Shown: positions 22,822 to 33,410, counted from the stretch's first letter. The stretch is DNA of 64,000 nucleotides from Delphinapterus leucas (GCF_002288925.2 NW_022098069.1:81626742-81690741), one strand, 5' to 3'. Numbers and translations: made by a program. Notes: generated by a model not told the origin, from the letters alone.

Positions 22822-24824
22822 CTGCTGTGTGCTTTTCTGTCTTCTCATTTTGCTTAACTTACTGTGTTGGGGGTCTCCTTTTCGCAGGCTGCAGGTTCGT
22901 AGTTCCCACTGTTTTTGGTGTCTGTCCCTAGTGGCTAAGGTTGGTTCAGTGGGTTGTGTAGGCTTCCTGGTGGAGGGGACTGGTGCCTCTGTTCTGATGG
23001 ATGAGGCTGGACCTTGTCTTTCTGGTTGGCAGGACCACGTCTGGTGGTGTGTTTTGGGGTGTCTGTGGCCTTATTATGATTTTAAGCAGCCTCTCTGCTA
23101 ATGGATGGGGCTGTGTTCCTGTCTTGCTAGTTATTTGGCATAGGGTGTCCAGCGCTGTAGCTTGCTGGTTATTGAGTGAAGCTGGGCCTTGGTGTTGAGA
23201 TGGAGATCTCTGGGAGATTTTCGCCATTTGATATTACATGGAGCTGGGAGGTCTCTTGTGGACCAGTGTCCTGAAGTTGGCTCTCCCACCTCAGAGGCAC
23301 AGCACTGACTCCTGGCTGTAGCGCCCAGAGCCTTTCATCCACACGGCTCAGAATAAAAGGGAGAAAAAATTGAAGGAAAGAAAGAAAAAGAAAGAAAGAA
23401 AGAAAGAAAGAAGGAAAGAAAGAGGATAAAATAAAATAAAGTTATTAAAATAAAAAATAATTAAGAAAATAATTTTTAAACAGCAAAAAAAAAAAGATGG
23501 ATAGAACCCTAGGACAAATGGTAAAAGCAAAGCTATACAGATAAAATCACACACAGAAGCATAAACATACACACTCAGAAAAAGACAAAAAGGGGAGAAA
23601 ATAATATATCTTTGTTCCCAAAGTCCACCTCCTCAATTTGGGATGATTCATTGTCTCTTCAGATATTACACAGATGCAGGGTACATCCAGTTGATTGTGG
23701 AGCTTTAATCCACTGCTTCTGCGGCTTCTGGGAGAAATTTCCCTTGCTCTTCTTTGTTCGCACAGCTCCGGGTTTCAGCTTTGGATTTGGCCCCGCCTCT
23801 GCGTGTAGGTCACCGGAGGGCGTCTGGTCTTCACTCAGACATGACGGGGTTAAAGGAACAGCTGACTGGGGGCTCTGGCTCACTCAGGCCAGGGGGAGGG
23901 AGGGGCACGGATTGCGGGGCGAGCCTGCGGCGGCAGAGGCCAGCGTGACGTTGCACCAGCCTGAGGCGCGCCGTGCGTTCTCCCGGGGAAGTTGTCCCTG
24001 GATCCCTGGACTCTGGCAGTGGCGGGCTGCAAAGGCTCCCCGGAAGAGGGGTGTGGATAGTGACCTATGCTCGCACACAGGCTTCTTGGTGGCGGCAGCA
24101 GCAGCCTTAGCGTCTCATGCCCGTCTCTGGGGTCTGCGCTGTTAGCCACGGCTCGCGCCCGTCTCTGGAACTCCTTTAAGCAGCGTTCTTAATCCCCTCT
24201 CCTCGTGCACCAGGAAACAAAGAGGGAAGAAAAAGTCTCTTGCCTCTTCGGCAGGTCCAGACTTTTCCCCGGACTCCCTCCCGGCTAGCCATGGCGCACT
24301 AACCCCCTGCAGGCTATGTTCACGCAGCCAACCCCAGTCCTCTCCCTGCGCTCCGACCGAAGCCCGAGTCTCAACTCCCAGCCCCGCCCACCCCGGCCAG
24401 TGAGCAGACAAGCCTTTTGGGCTGGTGAGTGCCGGTCGGCCCCGATCCTCTGTGCGGGAATGTCTCTGCTTTGCCCTCTGCAACCCTGTTGCTGTGCTCT
24501 CCTCCGTGGCTCCGAAGCACCCGCCCTCCGCTACCCGCAGTCGCTGCCCGCGAAGGGGCTTCTAGTGTGTGGAAACCTTTCCTCCTACACAGCTCCCTCC
24601 CACTGGTGCAGATACCGTCCCTAACCTTTTGTCTCTGTTTATTCTTTTTTCTTTTGCCCTACCCAGGTACGTGTGGGGTTTCTTGCCTTTTGGGAGGTCT
24701 GAGGTCTTCTGCCAGCGTTCAGTAGGTGTTCTGTAGTTGTTCCACATGTAGATGTATCTCTGATGTATCTGTGGGGAGGAAGGTGATCTCTGCGTCTTAC
24801 TCTTCCACCATCTTGAAGCTCTCC
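22822..24824 (-). promoter_or_regulatory. L1 5'UTR of the full-length element, CpG-rich
   Basis: Two kilobases of non-coding L1 5' region that acts as a promoter in active copies. The part 23730-24560 is strongly GC-rich with many CpGs (for example 'gcggggcgagcctgcggcgg' and 'gaggcgcgccgtgcg'). It is separated from ORF1 by a purine-rich tract at 23361-23460. A 177-codon plus-strand frame (23612-24145) runs antisense through it, and an 89-codon sense frame begins at 24831. Neither has a recognised product. Confidence 0.8.
23361..23460. repeat. (GAAA)n / A-rich simple repeat in L1 5'UTR
   Basis: This is a run of GAAA-type units ('gaaagaaagaaagaaagaag') followed by 'aaaataaaataaag'. It begins right after 'aataaaaggg' and lies inside the L1 5'UTR, so it probably grew after insertion from an A-rich L1 segment. 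Unstable length is expected. Confidence 0.9.
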
Positions 24825-24843
24825 TGTGCATCCATTCTTTTCT
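24825..24843. repeat. Right target-site duplication of the full-length L1
   Basis: TGTGCATCCATTCTTTTCT, the partner of 17717-17736. The 5' end of the inserted L1 ('agcttcaagatgg' in sense) abuts it, with at most a few extra bases. Confidence 0.93.
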
Positions 24844-24955
24844 CGAGTTCTTGGATCGTCTTTACCATCATTACTCAGAACTCTTCCTCGGGTAGATTGC
24901 GTATTTCCACTTCACTTAGCTGTTGTTCTTCTGGGGTTTTATCTTGTTCCTTCAT
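24844..24955 (-). pseudogene. L1 ORF1 pseudogene, N-terminal part of the split copy
   Basis: The minus-strand ATG at 24955 opens 'MKEQDKTPEEQLSEVEIRNL', the typical L1 ORF1p N-terminus, followed by 'PEEEF' and a stop. The protein's remaining part resumes at 17736 across the inserted L1. Stops show it was already a pseudogene or has decayed since. Confidence 0.85.
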
Positions 24956-26095
24956 CTGGAACATACATATTCCTTTGCCATCTCATTTTGTTTAAATTTC
25001 TATTTGTATTTTTATGTATGTAGTAGCTTAGCTACATTTCTTGACCTTGGAGAAGTGGCCTTCTGTAGGGGATGTCCTGTGTGTCCCAGCAGTGCACCCC
25101 CCTCTTGTCACCCAAGGGCCAGGGATCGGCTGGTCCCAGGGTAGGTTCTGACCTGTGTTTGTTGACTCAGTTCTGCAGGTTGCAGGATTATAGTTTCCTT
25201 CCTTCTGGTGTCTGGTTGGTGAGGCTGGTTTAGAGGCTTGTGCAGGCTTCCTGGTGGGAAGGACTGGTACCTGCTCACTGGTAGGTGGAGCTGGGTCTTG
25301 GCCCTCTGGTGGGCAGGGCCATGTCAAGGGTATGTCTAGAGGAAGCTCTGGGCTCAGGAAGTCTTTAGGTGGCCTGTTTGCTGATGGGTGGGGCTGTGTT
25401 CCCACCCTGTTGTTTGACCTGAGGCGTCCCAGCACTGGAACTTACAGGCTGTTGGGTGAGGCCAGGTCTCTGGGCCAAGGACCCAAGATATCTGCCTCCA
25501 GCCGGTGGTCATGTAGGTCCCTGCTATGTCTGCCACCAGTTTTTATGTCCCCAGAGGGAGCCACGGCCACCCCCAACCTCCCCAGGAGACCCTCCAAGAC
25601 CAGCAGGTAGGTCTGGCCCAGGCTCCTATGGAGTCACTGCTTTTGCCCTGGGTCCTGGTGCACACAAGACCTTGTGTGCACCCTGCTGGAATGGAGTCTC
25701 TGTTTGCGCCAGTCCTGTGGAACTCCTGCAATCAAGCCCCACTGGCCTTCAAAGCCAGATGCTCTGGGGGCTCCTTCTCCCCATGCCAGACCCCTAGGCT
25801 GAAGGGCCCAGCGTGGGGCTCAGAGCTCTCACTCCCGTGGGAGAAGTTCTGTGATATAATTATTTTCCAGGGTGGGGGTCACCCAGCCGGGTGGTATGGG
25901 ATTTAATTATATCATGAGTGCGCCCCTCCTACCATCTCCTGGTTTCTTCTTTATGTCTTTGGATGTAGAATATCTTTTTTTGGTCGATTCCAGCCCTTTT
26001 TATCAATGGTTGCTCAGCAGTTAGTTGTGGTTTTGGTGTGCTTCTGAGAGGAGGTGAGCTCAGCGTCCTTTTACTCTGCTGTCTTGTCCTGAGTC
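24956..26095 (-). promoter_or_regulatory. L1 5'UTR of the ORF1-only element
   Basis: About 1.1 kb of L1 5'UTR, GC-rich between 25060 and 25830. It includes 'gatgctctgggggctccttctccccatgcc', wording common in mammalian L1M 5'UTRs. The right end ('ctgctgtcttgtcctgagtc') is the L1 start in antisense and abuts the TSD at 26096. The open frames here (up to 135 codons) are chance frames in GC-rich DNA. Confidence 0.75.
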
Positions 26096-26107
26096 CTCCA
26101 TTCTTTC

Positions 26108-27004
26108 AATATAGTTATGTCAGTATTTGTAATTCCACTCTTTAAAACCTTCAAGTAAATTTACTTGGTACCTATATGTAATGTACTTGCACATCTGTTT
26201 CTTATTCAATAAATTATGCAGAGTATCATGGAAGACACTGTTGGATGTCTAGATAGCAGCTATTTCCCCCTTTCTTGCTTGGTTTACAGGATAATATTTT
26301 CTACTGATCTCCCTTCTACCCTTGCATTCTGTTTAGGGTTATCCCATGTAAGGATGCTGCTTAGAGCTATGGCTGACCTTGTGGGGTAAACCACTAATGC
26401 ACTAAGAATGGGCAACAAGAAAGGTAGACCCTGGTCCTTGATAACTTGAATGAGTCTCAAAAAAAAGCTCTGGGGATGCTTAATTCCAAACATTTTGTTA
26501 AAGAAAATAATAAATGACCGTATGGGTTATGTCAGGTTTATTTGACTAGTCTCTTACTTTCAGCTGAAAATACTCCTAATGCATGATCACTTGATGCACT
26601 CATTCTCTTCTACCCTCCTGTCTTCCACTTTCCAATTTTATTTATCTTCTCTTTTATTTTACCCTCTCAGAGTGGAATAACAAAGATATAAATATGAGAA
26701 ATATTTGATTGAGAGGTGATTTCCATAAAGGTTAGAGAATATCCAAAATTAGCCAGAGATTTAACACATGTAAATTAAGAAAGAGAAAACCAATAGGAAG
26801 TTAAGCCAGAGAAGAGATTAGGAGATAGTATAAGAAAAGCTAAATAAATACAGTACCCCATTTGGATCAACAGTAAAATAGCATTTATGTAGTCATTTAA
26901 AAAATAAGAATTCGTATGAATTCATTTAAAAATGTGAAAGGGAAGGGAAATAAGGATGAAAGCTAAGGAATTAGGACAATGCAGGAACAAAGAAACAATG
27001 GAAG
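26108..27004. other. Single-copy AT-rich DNA, nothing recognised
   Basis: No supported feature. Around 26910 there is a small palindromic motif with two GAATTC sites 10 bases apart, probably chance. Confidence 0.5.
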
Positions 27005-27560
27005 AGATTAAGGAGTCAGAAATAGACCCAATAGTGAATGAGGTTTTAATGTGTGATAGAGATGATTTTCCAAATCTGTGGGGAAAAGTTAAATCATTTA
27101 GTAAATTTTCTGGGAAAATTGATTATTAATAGTTAAAAAAATCAAAGTGGATTATTCAGTACACACATGCATATATACAAATAATCACAGTAAAATTCAA
27201 CCTAAATATTTAGAGCAAAGTATGAAAATTGTAGGAAATATAGGAGAAAATCTTTCTGAAGGTGGGGCAGAGAAGGACTCTATTGGCAAGAATCAAGATA
27301 GCATAAACCAATAAGGAAACATTTAATACATTTGACTACTTTATAATTAAAATCTTCTGGACACTTGAATCAGCATAAACGTTAAAAGCAAATCCATACA
27401 CAGGGAAAAGATATTTGTTAAACACATAAATAAGCATAGAAATACACAGAAAAGACTTGACAAATCAAATTAAAAACAACAGAGATAACTCTGCAAAATA
27501 TCCAAAGAGGAAAAAACAAAAACAAAACAAAGAATTTTAAATGTATTTGAGAAGAATGGC
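27005..27560 (+). mobile_element. Ancient L1 ORF2 C-terminal fragment
   Basis: Highly diverged but ordered L1 text: 'agaaatagacccaatagtgaatga', 'aaatctgtggggaaaag', 'tagagcaaagtatgaaaattgtaggaaatataggagaaaat', 'agaatcaagatagcataaacc', 'ttgactactttataattaaaatcttctgg'. This matches the plus-sense layout of old (L1M-class) ORF2 C-terminal regions. No open frame survives and the ends are not defined. Confidence 0.7.
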
Positions 27561-28492
27561 TAATCTTACAGTAGTCAGAAAGAATACTTCTCCATTACTT
27601 TCTTTCCTTGAAGCACTGGACCTTTCCCCCATGTGCCCTGCCATCCTCTGTTATAGGCAAATCTCCAAAGTAAATCACTCCCCTGTGTTTTCATCCTCCC
27701 CTAGATTGGCTTCGCAGTAATTCTCCATCTGTTGGATTAAGCCCTCAGTCCTACTCATGTAACTGACCTCTTTTGTTTATTATACCATTAGGTCGCCTGG
27801 ATTCACATAGCTCAGGTATGTCCATCAGGTCTAATTTTGAGAGCTAGGTGCCTTTCTAGAATTGATTCCTTAGCCTCCAGTGAGCAAAATGTGTCCTGCT
27901 ACCTGGTTCTTTTCTGCCTACTCAAACAGCAACATCTTTGAGAACTGCATCTTCAACCTCAACGGCCCAGGTGTATTCTTATCCGATTCATCGCTTTGGT
28001 ATATCTTTAAGATTACTGGACACATTCTGCAAAACAGGAGCTCTTTAATATGTGTTCACTTGTTGCTTCTTCTATATAGGGAAATACATCCTATAACATA
28101 CACTTGTGTTTGCTGATATGGGACTACAAAATTCCACAGTAAGACAGGTTTTATAATGTTTAAGAATATAATAAGTATGAGCTTTTGTTAACTTTGCTAT
28201 GTAAAGACAGGGTTTTTTCCCAATAATAGCACCTTCCCTGTAACTCTCCCATTATTCTAACCGAGAAAATATAGGGGAAACATTAAGACCAAAAAAATAA
28301 TTAAAATGTTTTTTCAAAAATTCTGTCTTCCCATTTAGAAGACATAATCATATATTCCAAAAAACAGTTGTAAAATAGATATTGACTCTCATTCTTAGGT
28401 AGCATAATGCCAATGACTGTAAAACTGAGACAGATGGCTCTTCATTACCCTATGTAAAGACAGTCTCTTGGATATAAAGTCGACAGCAGATG
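27561..28492. other. Single-copy DNA, nothing recognised
   Basis: Intergenic sequence. A 78-codon frame at 27880-28116 has no recognisable motif. Confidence 0.5.
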
Positions 28493-28506
28493 CTTCAGGA
28501 GGTTTT

Positions 28507-28713
28507 GTTTGTTTGTTTTTTGCGGTACGCGGGCCTCTCACTGTTGTGGCCTCTCCCATTGCGGAGCACAGGCTCCGGACGCGCAGGCTCAGCGGCCATG
28601 GCTCACGGGCCCACCCACTCTGTGGCATGTGGGATCTTCCCGGACTGGGGCACGAACCCGTGTCCCCTGCATCGGCAGGCGGACTCTCAACCACTGCACC
28701 ACCAGGGAAGCCC
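28507..28713 (-). mobile_element. CHR-family SINE, copy 3 (minus strand), with TSD
   Basis: This is a full-length CHR SINE in antisense: the T-rich tail is at the left ('tttgtttgttttttgcggtacgcggg') and the head 'accagggaagccc' at the right. The duplication TTCAGGAGGTTTT is exact at 28494-28506 and 28714-28726. It is the only minus-strand SINE of the five. Confidence 0.97.
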
Positions 28714-28726
28714 TTCAGGAGGTTTT

Positions 28727-31139
28727 TTTTTTTATGAGACACAAAACAGGGGAGATGTTCATAAAAGGCTCATTATCTTATTAAAGGGCAATTAAGCCAT
28801 ACCAAGCATTTATTAAATAAAATATCTAAGAGTTAATTATATATCTTGAAAAAAGTGAGTTTTTGAATGTTTTAAGTCACCTTCACATGGCTTATTAGAT
28901 TAAAATAGTCTATACATTTTTAAGGTTAAGTAAGAACAAAAACGCACACTGAATTTCATTTTGCATTCCTTGAGTGTGCTCTGTCATGATGCCAGTATGC
29001 TAGCTACAGTATTTAAAGTTGTGCTCAAAAGGCTATATAAATTATGTGCAAATTATAGACAACACTGTCTAAAACTTAGTATTGCCCAAGCTTGTTAAAT
29101 CTTGTAGCTAAAGTTGACTGCTGAGTGGATTTTTTTAAGGCTTATGTCACATCTATTGGTCATTAATTTTCCCTATTTGAAAAGTGAGCCATTTAAGTGC
29201 AAGCTACAAAACACCTGTATCTCTGCCAACATACAGCATGATAATTCCATGAAAGCAAGTGATAGCTAACATCTGGGCTAAACTCAACCACATTGCTTAA
29301 CCTTCAGAGTAAGTTGAAAGAAAGAGGCCAGTTCCATTCCTAAATAATAGGCTGTGAATTAATCACACATTTACAAATCAGGCCAGTTGTAAAATTTTAG
29401 AGAAATTTACAAATTCTCTAAAAGAATCAAACATTATATGCAATCTTTTCTGGCAAGTGTAAATGTATAGAGCATTTCTGCAATCCGCTGCATACTGCAG
29501 TGTTATACCTTTAAAGACTCTTTTTCACTGCACATTTTTGTCAAAGAAAGTTAGTTTCCATTCTCCCTCTTGGTTTTGTTAGCATGTTCCATATTTTTTT
29601 AGGTGTTTAAAAATTTGTTCAGAATATCCCAATCTTCTAATAAACTATTTCTTAAAACATGGGTTCTAACACCTGCGTCAACGAGAATCATCTTATAACT
29701 TAATAATTTCTATGTATCTTGAGTGATCATTAGGGGCACCTTAAAATCTGGCAATGATTGATCCAACATTTATTATGAGTCAGCTGTCAACATACAGGTG
29801 TTGGTAAGGCTTAATTTGCTCAAGTTGTTTTTATATTTAAAGGGTCTTATTTTCCACTGCTCTGTAAATTCTCAATTATTCATGGGTACTTTTCACACTT
29901 GAAGTGCCATGCTTCCACATTACAGGGATAAAAGTCCAAGGGACATGAGCTTTTTTATACCCAATAAAATTTTTAACTTACTCAAAATCGGCCAGGCACA
30001 GAAAGCTCGTTAACAGATACTGGAAGGAAGGTGAGCTGAAGAAATGACTTTCAGAGAGAGAGAGAGAAAAAAAAAAAGATAACTGCCACTATGCGTTTTC
30101 TAGAGATGATAGAAAATGGAGTTTAGATAGCTCTGATTTATTCTAAAGTTTGGGAATTCAGCACTTTCAATTTAGCTAGGATTCAAATCAACACACAATA
30201 TTGACAGGGCTAATATACACAATGTGTCAGGCCACAGATTTTAAAGACTACTTTAATTCACCCTGAAAAACTGTGGAAGGAGCAACGTATAAAGCTTGAC
30301 AGTGATCCCAGAACAGCTACAATAGCTAAAAGCATTGCTGTCCCTACATGGGAACACACCCTTAGAGCACTGTAAATGTAATAATAAGTTTCTAGTAATA
30401 AAAGCATGTAAAGATACATAAAAAGCTGCTTCACAAATTATAGTAAACTCTTTTTTACCTGTATGTGTCTGGTATTGTGAAATAATCCCTGCACTAAAAA
30501 TAACGACCATTATCTTCTGAAATTGTTCCATTCCAGTGCTAAAGCTTATGGAGTTTATGAAATTTTTTCCTTCCTAGTTTATTAGGTGAGATATATGCAC
30601 CTGAAAATGTAAGATTGGTTACAAGAACAAAATTCATACACACAGGATTAACAAATCATACCTAAATTGACAGCACCCTCAAGTATTTTAAGAAATTTGC
30701 ATTCTTGCATAAAGTCTGATATTTGATTGAAGAAAGTCTAAACATAAGTAGAAGAATAGGCTATAAAAGAGGAATCTTCTAATTGGGACAACAAAAAGTA
30801 TAAACCCAGGAAAATAATTCAGTGAATGTGTAAGGTATGCATGCTGTGTGTCAGCCTTTGTATGCTATTGGTCTTTTAGTTTGTGTTAAGGAAAGTTTAT
30901 GCTGTGTAATTTAAAGATTTATTGAAATCCAAGCCCATATATATTTAGTGGAATGGCTGCAGTACAATTTAAAGCACTTGAATCTCAGAATACTAGTGTA
31001 GCAATGCAGTGATCTAGTAGTGTAATATTCTAGCATTCCAAATGTCTGGTGGTACCTCTACGTGTATTTATATCTATTACTAATGATCTTGTGTGTGTAT
31101 GTGTGATTTTTCTAGTACTCAAGAGCTGAGTTCTGTTGA
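28727..31139. other. Single-copy, repeat-poor AT-rich DNA
   Basis: About 2.4 kb with no recognised interspersed repeat, apart from a short GAGA stretch at 30053-30066. Open frames reach 92 codons (30253-30531 minus) without recognisable motifs. It could hold conserved non-coding sequence, which cannot be tested here. Confidence 0.5.
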
Positions 31140-31600
31140 TGAAAAAAATTAATCAGTCGATCTAAGAAAGAAATAGAAAATTGTATTTGAGCCAAGTTGA
31201 GGATTATAACCTGGGAAGAGCCTCTCAGAAAGCTCTGAGGACTGTCCTGCTCCTGGGAGGTCAAAGCACAGTTATACAGGTTTTGGAGACAAAGGGCCGT
31301 ACATTAAATGATGTAGATAGTTTGCACAATCCAGGTCTGCAAGTACGAAACGAATAGTGGGTTATGGGTCACCGTGGCCCCTTACAAAATTAAGAAGGAA
31401 GGTTATCTCCTAAGGTGCTAGGTGTTGGTGGTAGGAGAATGTTGCTCTTTATAGTTGAGCAAGTATTTCTGCTGATGGGGAGGTCTGCTCAATACATAAT
31501 ACAGATACCTAATGCACAGTAGAGGGGAGAGAGGAGGCCAAAGGGCAGAGAAAAATTTTTATGTTTAAATCTTCCTTGACTTGCCATAGAATACAAATTT
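31140..31600. repeat. Probable old LTR-like dispersed repeat
   Basis: The wording resembles a mammalian LTR-type repeat: 'attgtatttgagccaagttgaggattataacc', 'tctcagaaagctctgaggactg', 'cacagttatacaggttttggagacaaagggc', 'ggaaggttatctcctaagg'. I recognise the style but cannot name the family or define termini. It has no coding capacity. Confidence 0.4.
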
Positions 31601-31619
31601 TTATTTTATCTGTTCAAAA

Positions 31620-31770
31620 TATAGGTCTAATTTACTAACCATGTAACCTGGGTTAATTTCCTTATGCTTCCATTTCATCAGTAAAACAGATAATAATGGT
31701 ACCACACTTCTATGACTGTTAGGCAAATAAATGAATACATGTAAAACCCTTTTGCTAGTTTTACTCTCTC
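31620..31770 (+). repeat. MIR SINE fragment
   Basis: It follows the MIR core order: 'ccatgtaacctgggttaatttccttatgcttccatttcatcagtaaaacagataataatggtacc', then 'gttaggcaaataaatgaatacatgtaaaaccctttt'. This matches the tRNA-derived MIR body (loss of free energy toward the 3' end is normal for its age). Confidence 0.8.
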
Positions 31771-32109
31771 AAGAAGTGTTGGTTGCTATTTTTATTATTA
31801 CTTTGTTGAAGCTTTTTGCCTATAATATCCCCTGACCATCTATGCTGAGGAATCTGGTAGAGCAGTGTGGCCGGATGAAATGAGGAGTTGTGATACTGGA
31901 TCTCTGTTCTCTTAGGGATGTCAGAAAAAATTACTAAGGATTATTTTATTAGCAGAAGGTTTTGAAGATAGGGAGCTATCTTTAGTTATCTTTATGTCCC
32001 TAATACTTAGTGTGGTACTCGATAATTAATTTTTGTTTCCGCAGTGTCTGATAAATGACAAGCTGTGAGCATTTATATAATGGACAAAATAGTCTGGGTA
32101 GTGTATCAG

Positions 32110-32630
32110 GGAAGACTCATGGTATTAATCTCAGAAGCTCTGCGTCCAAGTCCAAGACAGGGTAATCCAAGAAGACAGCCAGATCCCACATAGAGAAAGT
32201 GAACAGCCAAGGTGACCACAGTAACAGGCTCCTTGCCACAGCAGGCAGTAAGGATCTCTCTCTCTTATAAACTGTCCTTCCAGTCCTGTGATGCCAAACA
32301 GGCAAGATGTTGTAGAGCTGGCAGCGACAGCACCTGGAATCATGTCAATCTTGAAAGAGAATTGGCAGAAAACAGGATTTAGACAAGCAGGAAGACAGAG
32401 CAAAGGCCAAAATGTCACTCTGTGGAAGGGAGGCCTATCCAAGCTACATTTCTCAGACCTGAAAAGAAAGAGGCGATACAGTTTTGTATTCCCCAAAGCG
32501 ATTTCTGGCTGGAAGCGTCTTGTTTGGGGAGTGCTATTCTGTTGGGAGTGCTTGGCTTTACACCTTGTAGAGAGTAGGGCTGTTTTATGTGAATGCATTG
32601 GGTGGGCCAATTCTCTGGGAGAAGCAAACT
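32110..32630. other. Unassigned block with overlapping frames on both strands
   Basis: A 114-codon plus frame (32288-32632) and a 159-codon minus frame (32131-32610) overlap almost fully, which argues that at most one is meaningful. Neither contains a motif I know. Composition is a little more GC-rich than its flanks. It may be an old repeat or decayed gene copy. Confidence 0.25.
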
Positions 32631-32635
32631 GAATA

Positions 32636-32825
32636 ATTACTGAGCATTTGATAAATCGCAGGCACTAACTTGAGAGATTTCTCATTGCATCATTTAATTC
32701 AATCATAATAATTCTGTGAGTTAATGTCCTTTAAAAAATTTTACTGATAGCATTATCACTACTTAATTTAACGTTTAACAAATAAAGAAGCACAGATACA
32801 TAATTTGCCAGACATCAAATTGTCA
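32636..32825 (+). repeat. MIR-like fragment
   Basis: The text 'ttactgagcatttgataaatcgcaggcactaa', 'cattgcatcatttaattcaatcataataattctgtgagttaatgtc' and 'acaaataaagaagcacagatacataatttgcc' follows the order of the MIR consensus second half, heavily diverged. Confidence 0.6.
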
Positions 32826-33410
32826 CTGATAATTAAGACTCTCCATAAATATTTTGGGATGAATGAGCTGTAAAACTGATATTTTCTTCTTTCTTGTGGT
32901 TTACCTACAGAAAAAGCCGTTTTGAGTTAGTTCGATAAAGATTTTTTTGGTCTGATATGATTAAACTGAATTCAGTTTAGCACCTGTTTCATGTGTATTT
33001 CATGAAATTTTAGAAACTTTGAAGAACTTATTGGTGACATGCAGGACAAGAAAATGATTCTTTGGAAAGAAATCTATGATACACAAAAAGGGTTAGGATG
33101 TAAGGATGTACAATTAATAAAGTAAGTTGAAAAAGACTGAATAGAGGCATTGCATGAAGAAAGGTAAGTACAAATCAGAGTCTGTAAATGTCCATTTCAC
33201 AGGTACCATTACAAATGAGGAACAAAGAATGTAGTTAGAGATTTCTTATTCTTTCAGAGTTACAGAACGATTTGTTTAAACAGCCACTAAACATAGTAAA
33301 AGATATTACTGGCTCTTACATCTTCTTGCATCTTCTATAACTCATTGAATATTGAGAAGGAGAAGGGGGAAAGGATCCTTTGAGAGAGAAAGAGAGAGAT
33401 TCTCCCAAGA
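32826..33410. other. Single-copy AT-rich DNA, nothing recognised
   Basis: No supported feature. Confidence 0.5.

Larger units (their letters stand above)
17741..24824 (-). mobile_element. Full-length type-B L1, minus strand (7.1 kb)
   Basis: This is a structurally complete LINE-1: 5'UTR (24824 to ~22822), ORF1 (~22821-21960), short spacer, ORF2 (21903-18121), 3'UTR (~18120-17752) and poly-A (17741-17751 as T). The sense 5' end starts 'gagcttcaagatggtggaag', typical of the younger artiodactyl/cetacean L1s. The 3'UTR holds the G-rich stretch 'gggtgggatagggagggtggg' in antisense. It is bounded by a 19-20-bp TSD and inserted in an older L1. ORF1 and ORF2 are both disrupted, so it is full-length but dead as an autonomous element. 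Confidence 0.93.
16674..26107 (-). mobile_element. Older L1 ending after ORF1 (ORF1-only copy), split by a younger L1
   Basis: This is a minus-strand L1 in two pieces: 24844-26095 (5'UTR and ORF1 start) and 16686-17736 (rest of ORF1 plus part of the ORF1-ORF2 spacer). Together they make about 2.3 kb. The 3' end is a short T run (16686-16692, i.e. A run in sense) inside the spacer, and ORF2 is wholly absent. Candidate TSD copies CTCCATTCTT lie at 16674-16683 and 26096-26105, so this looks like a complete insertion of an L1 that stops before ORF2, similar in layout to 'half-L1' (HAL1) elements or to internal priming on the spacer A-tract. The piece between 17737 and 24843 is a later L1. Confidence 0.75.

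Noticed and set aside
25028..25906. Overlapping long frames (up to 135 codons) between 25028 and 25906
   Set aside because: They lie in the GC-rich 5'UTR of the ORF1-only L1. Frames on both strands overlap and contain no known domain.
26906..26930. Palindrome with two GAATTC sites
   Set aside because: Short, AT-rich and without context; expected by chance.
32131..32610. 159-codon minus-strand frame as a host gene
   Set aside because: It has no recognisable motif, is overlapped by a 114-codon plus frame, and shows no splice or poly-A evidence. Kept only as an unassigned block.
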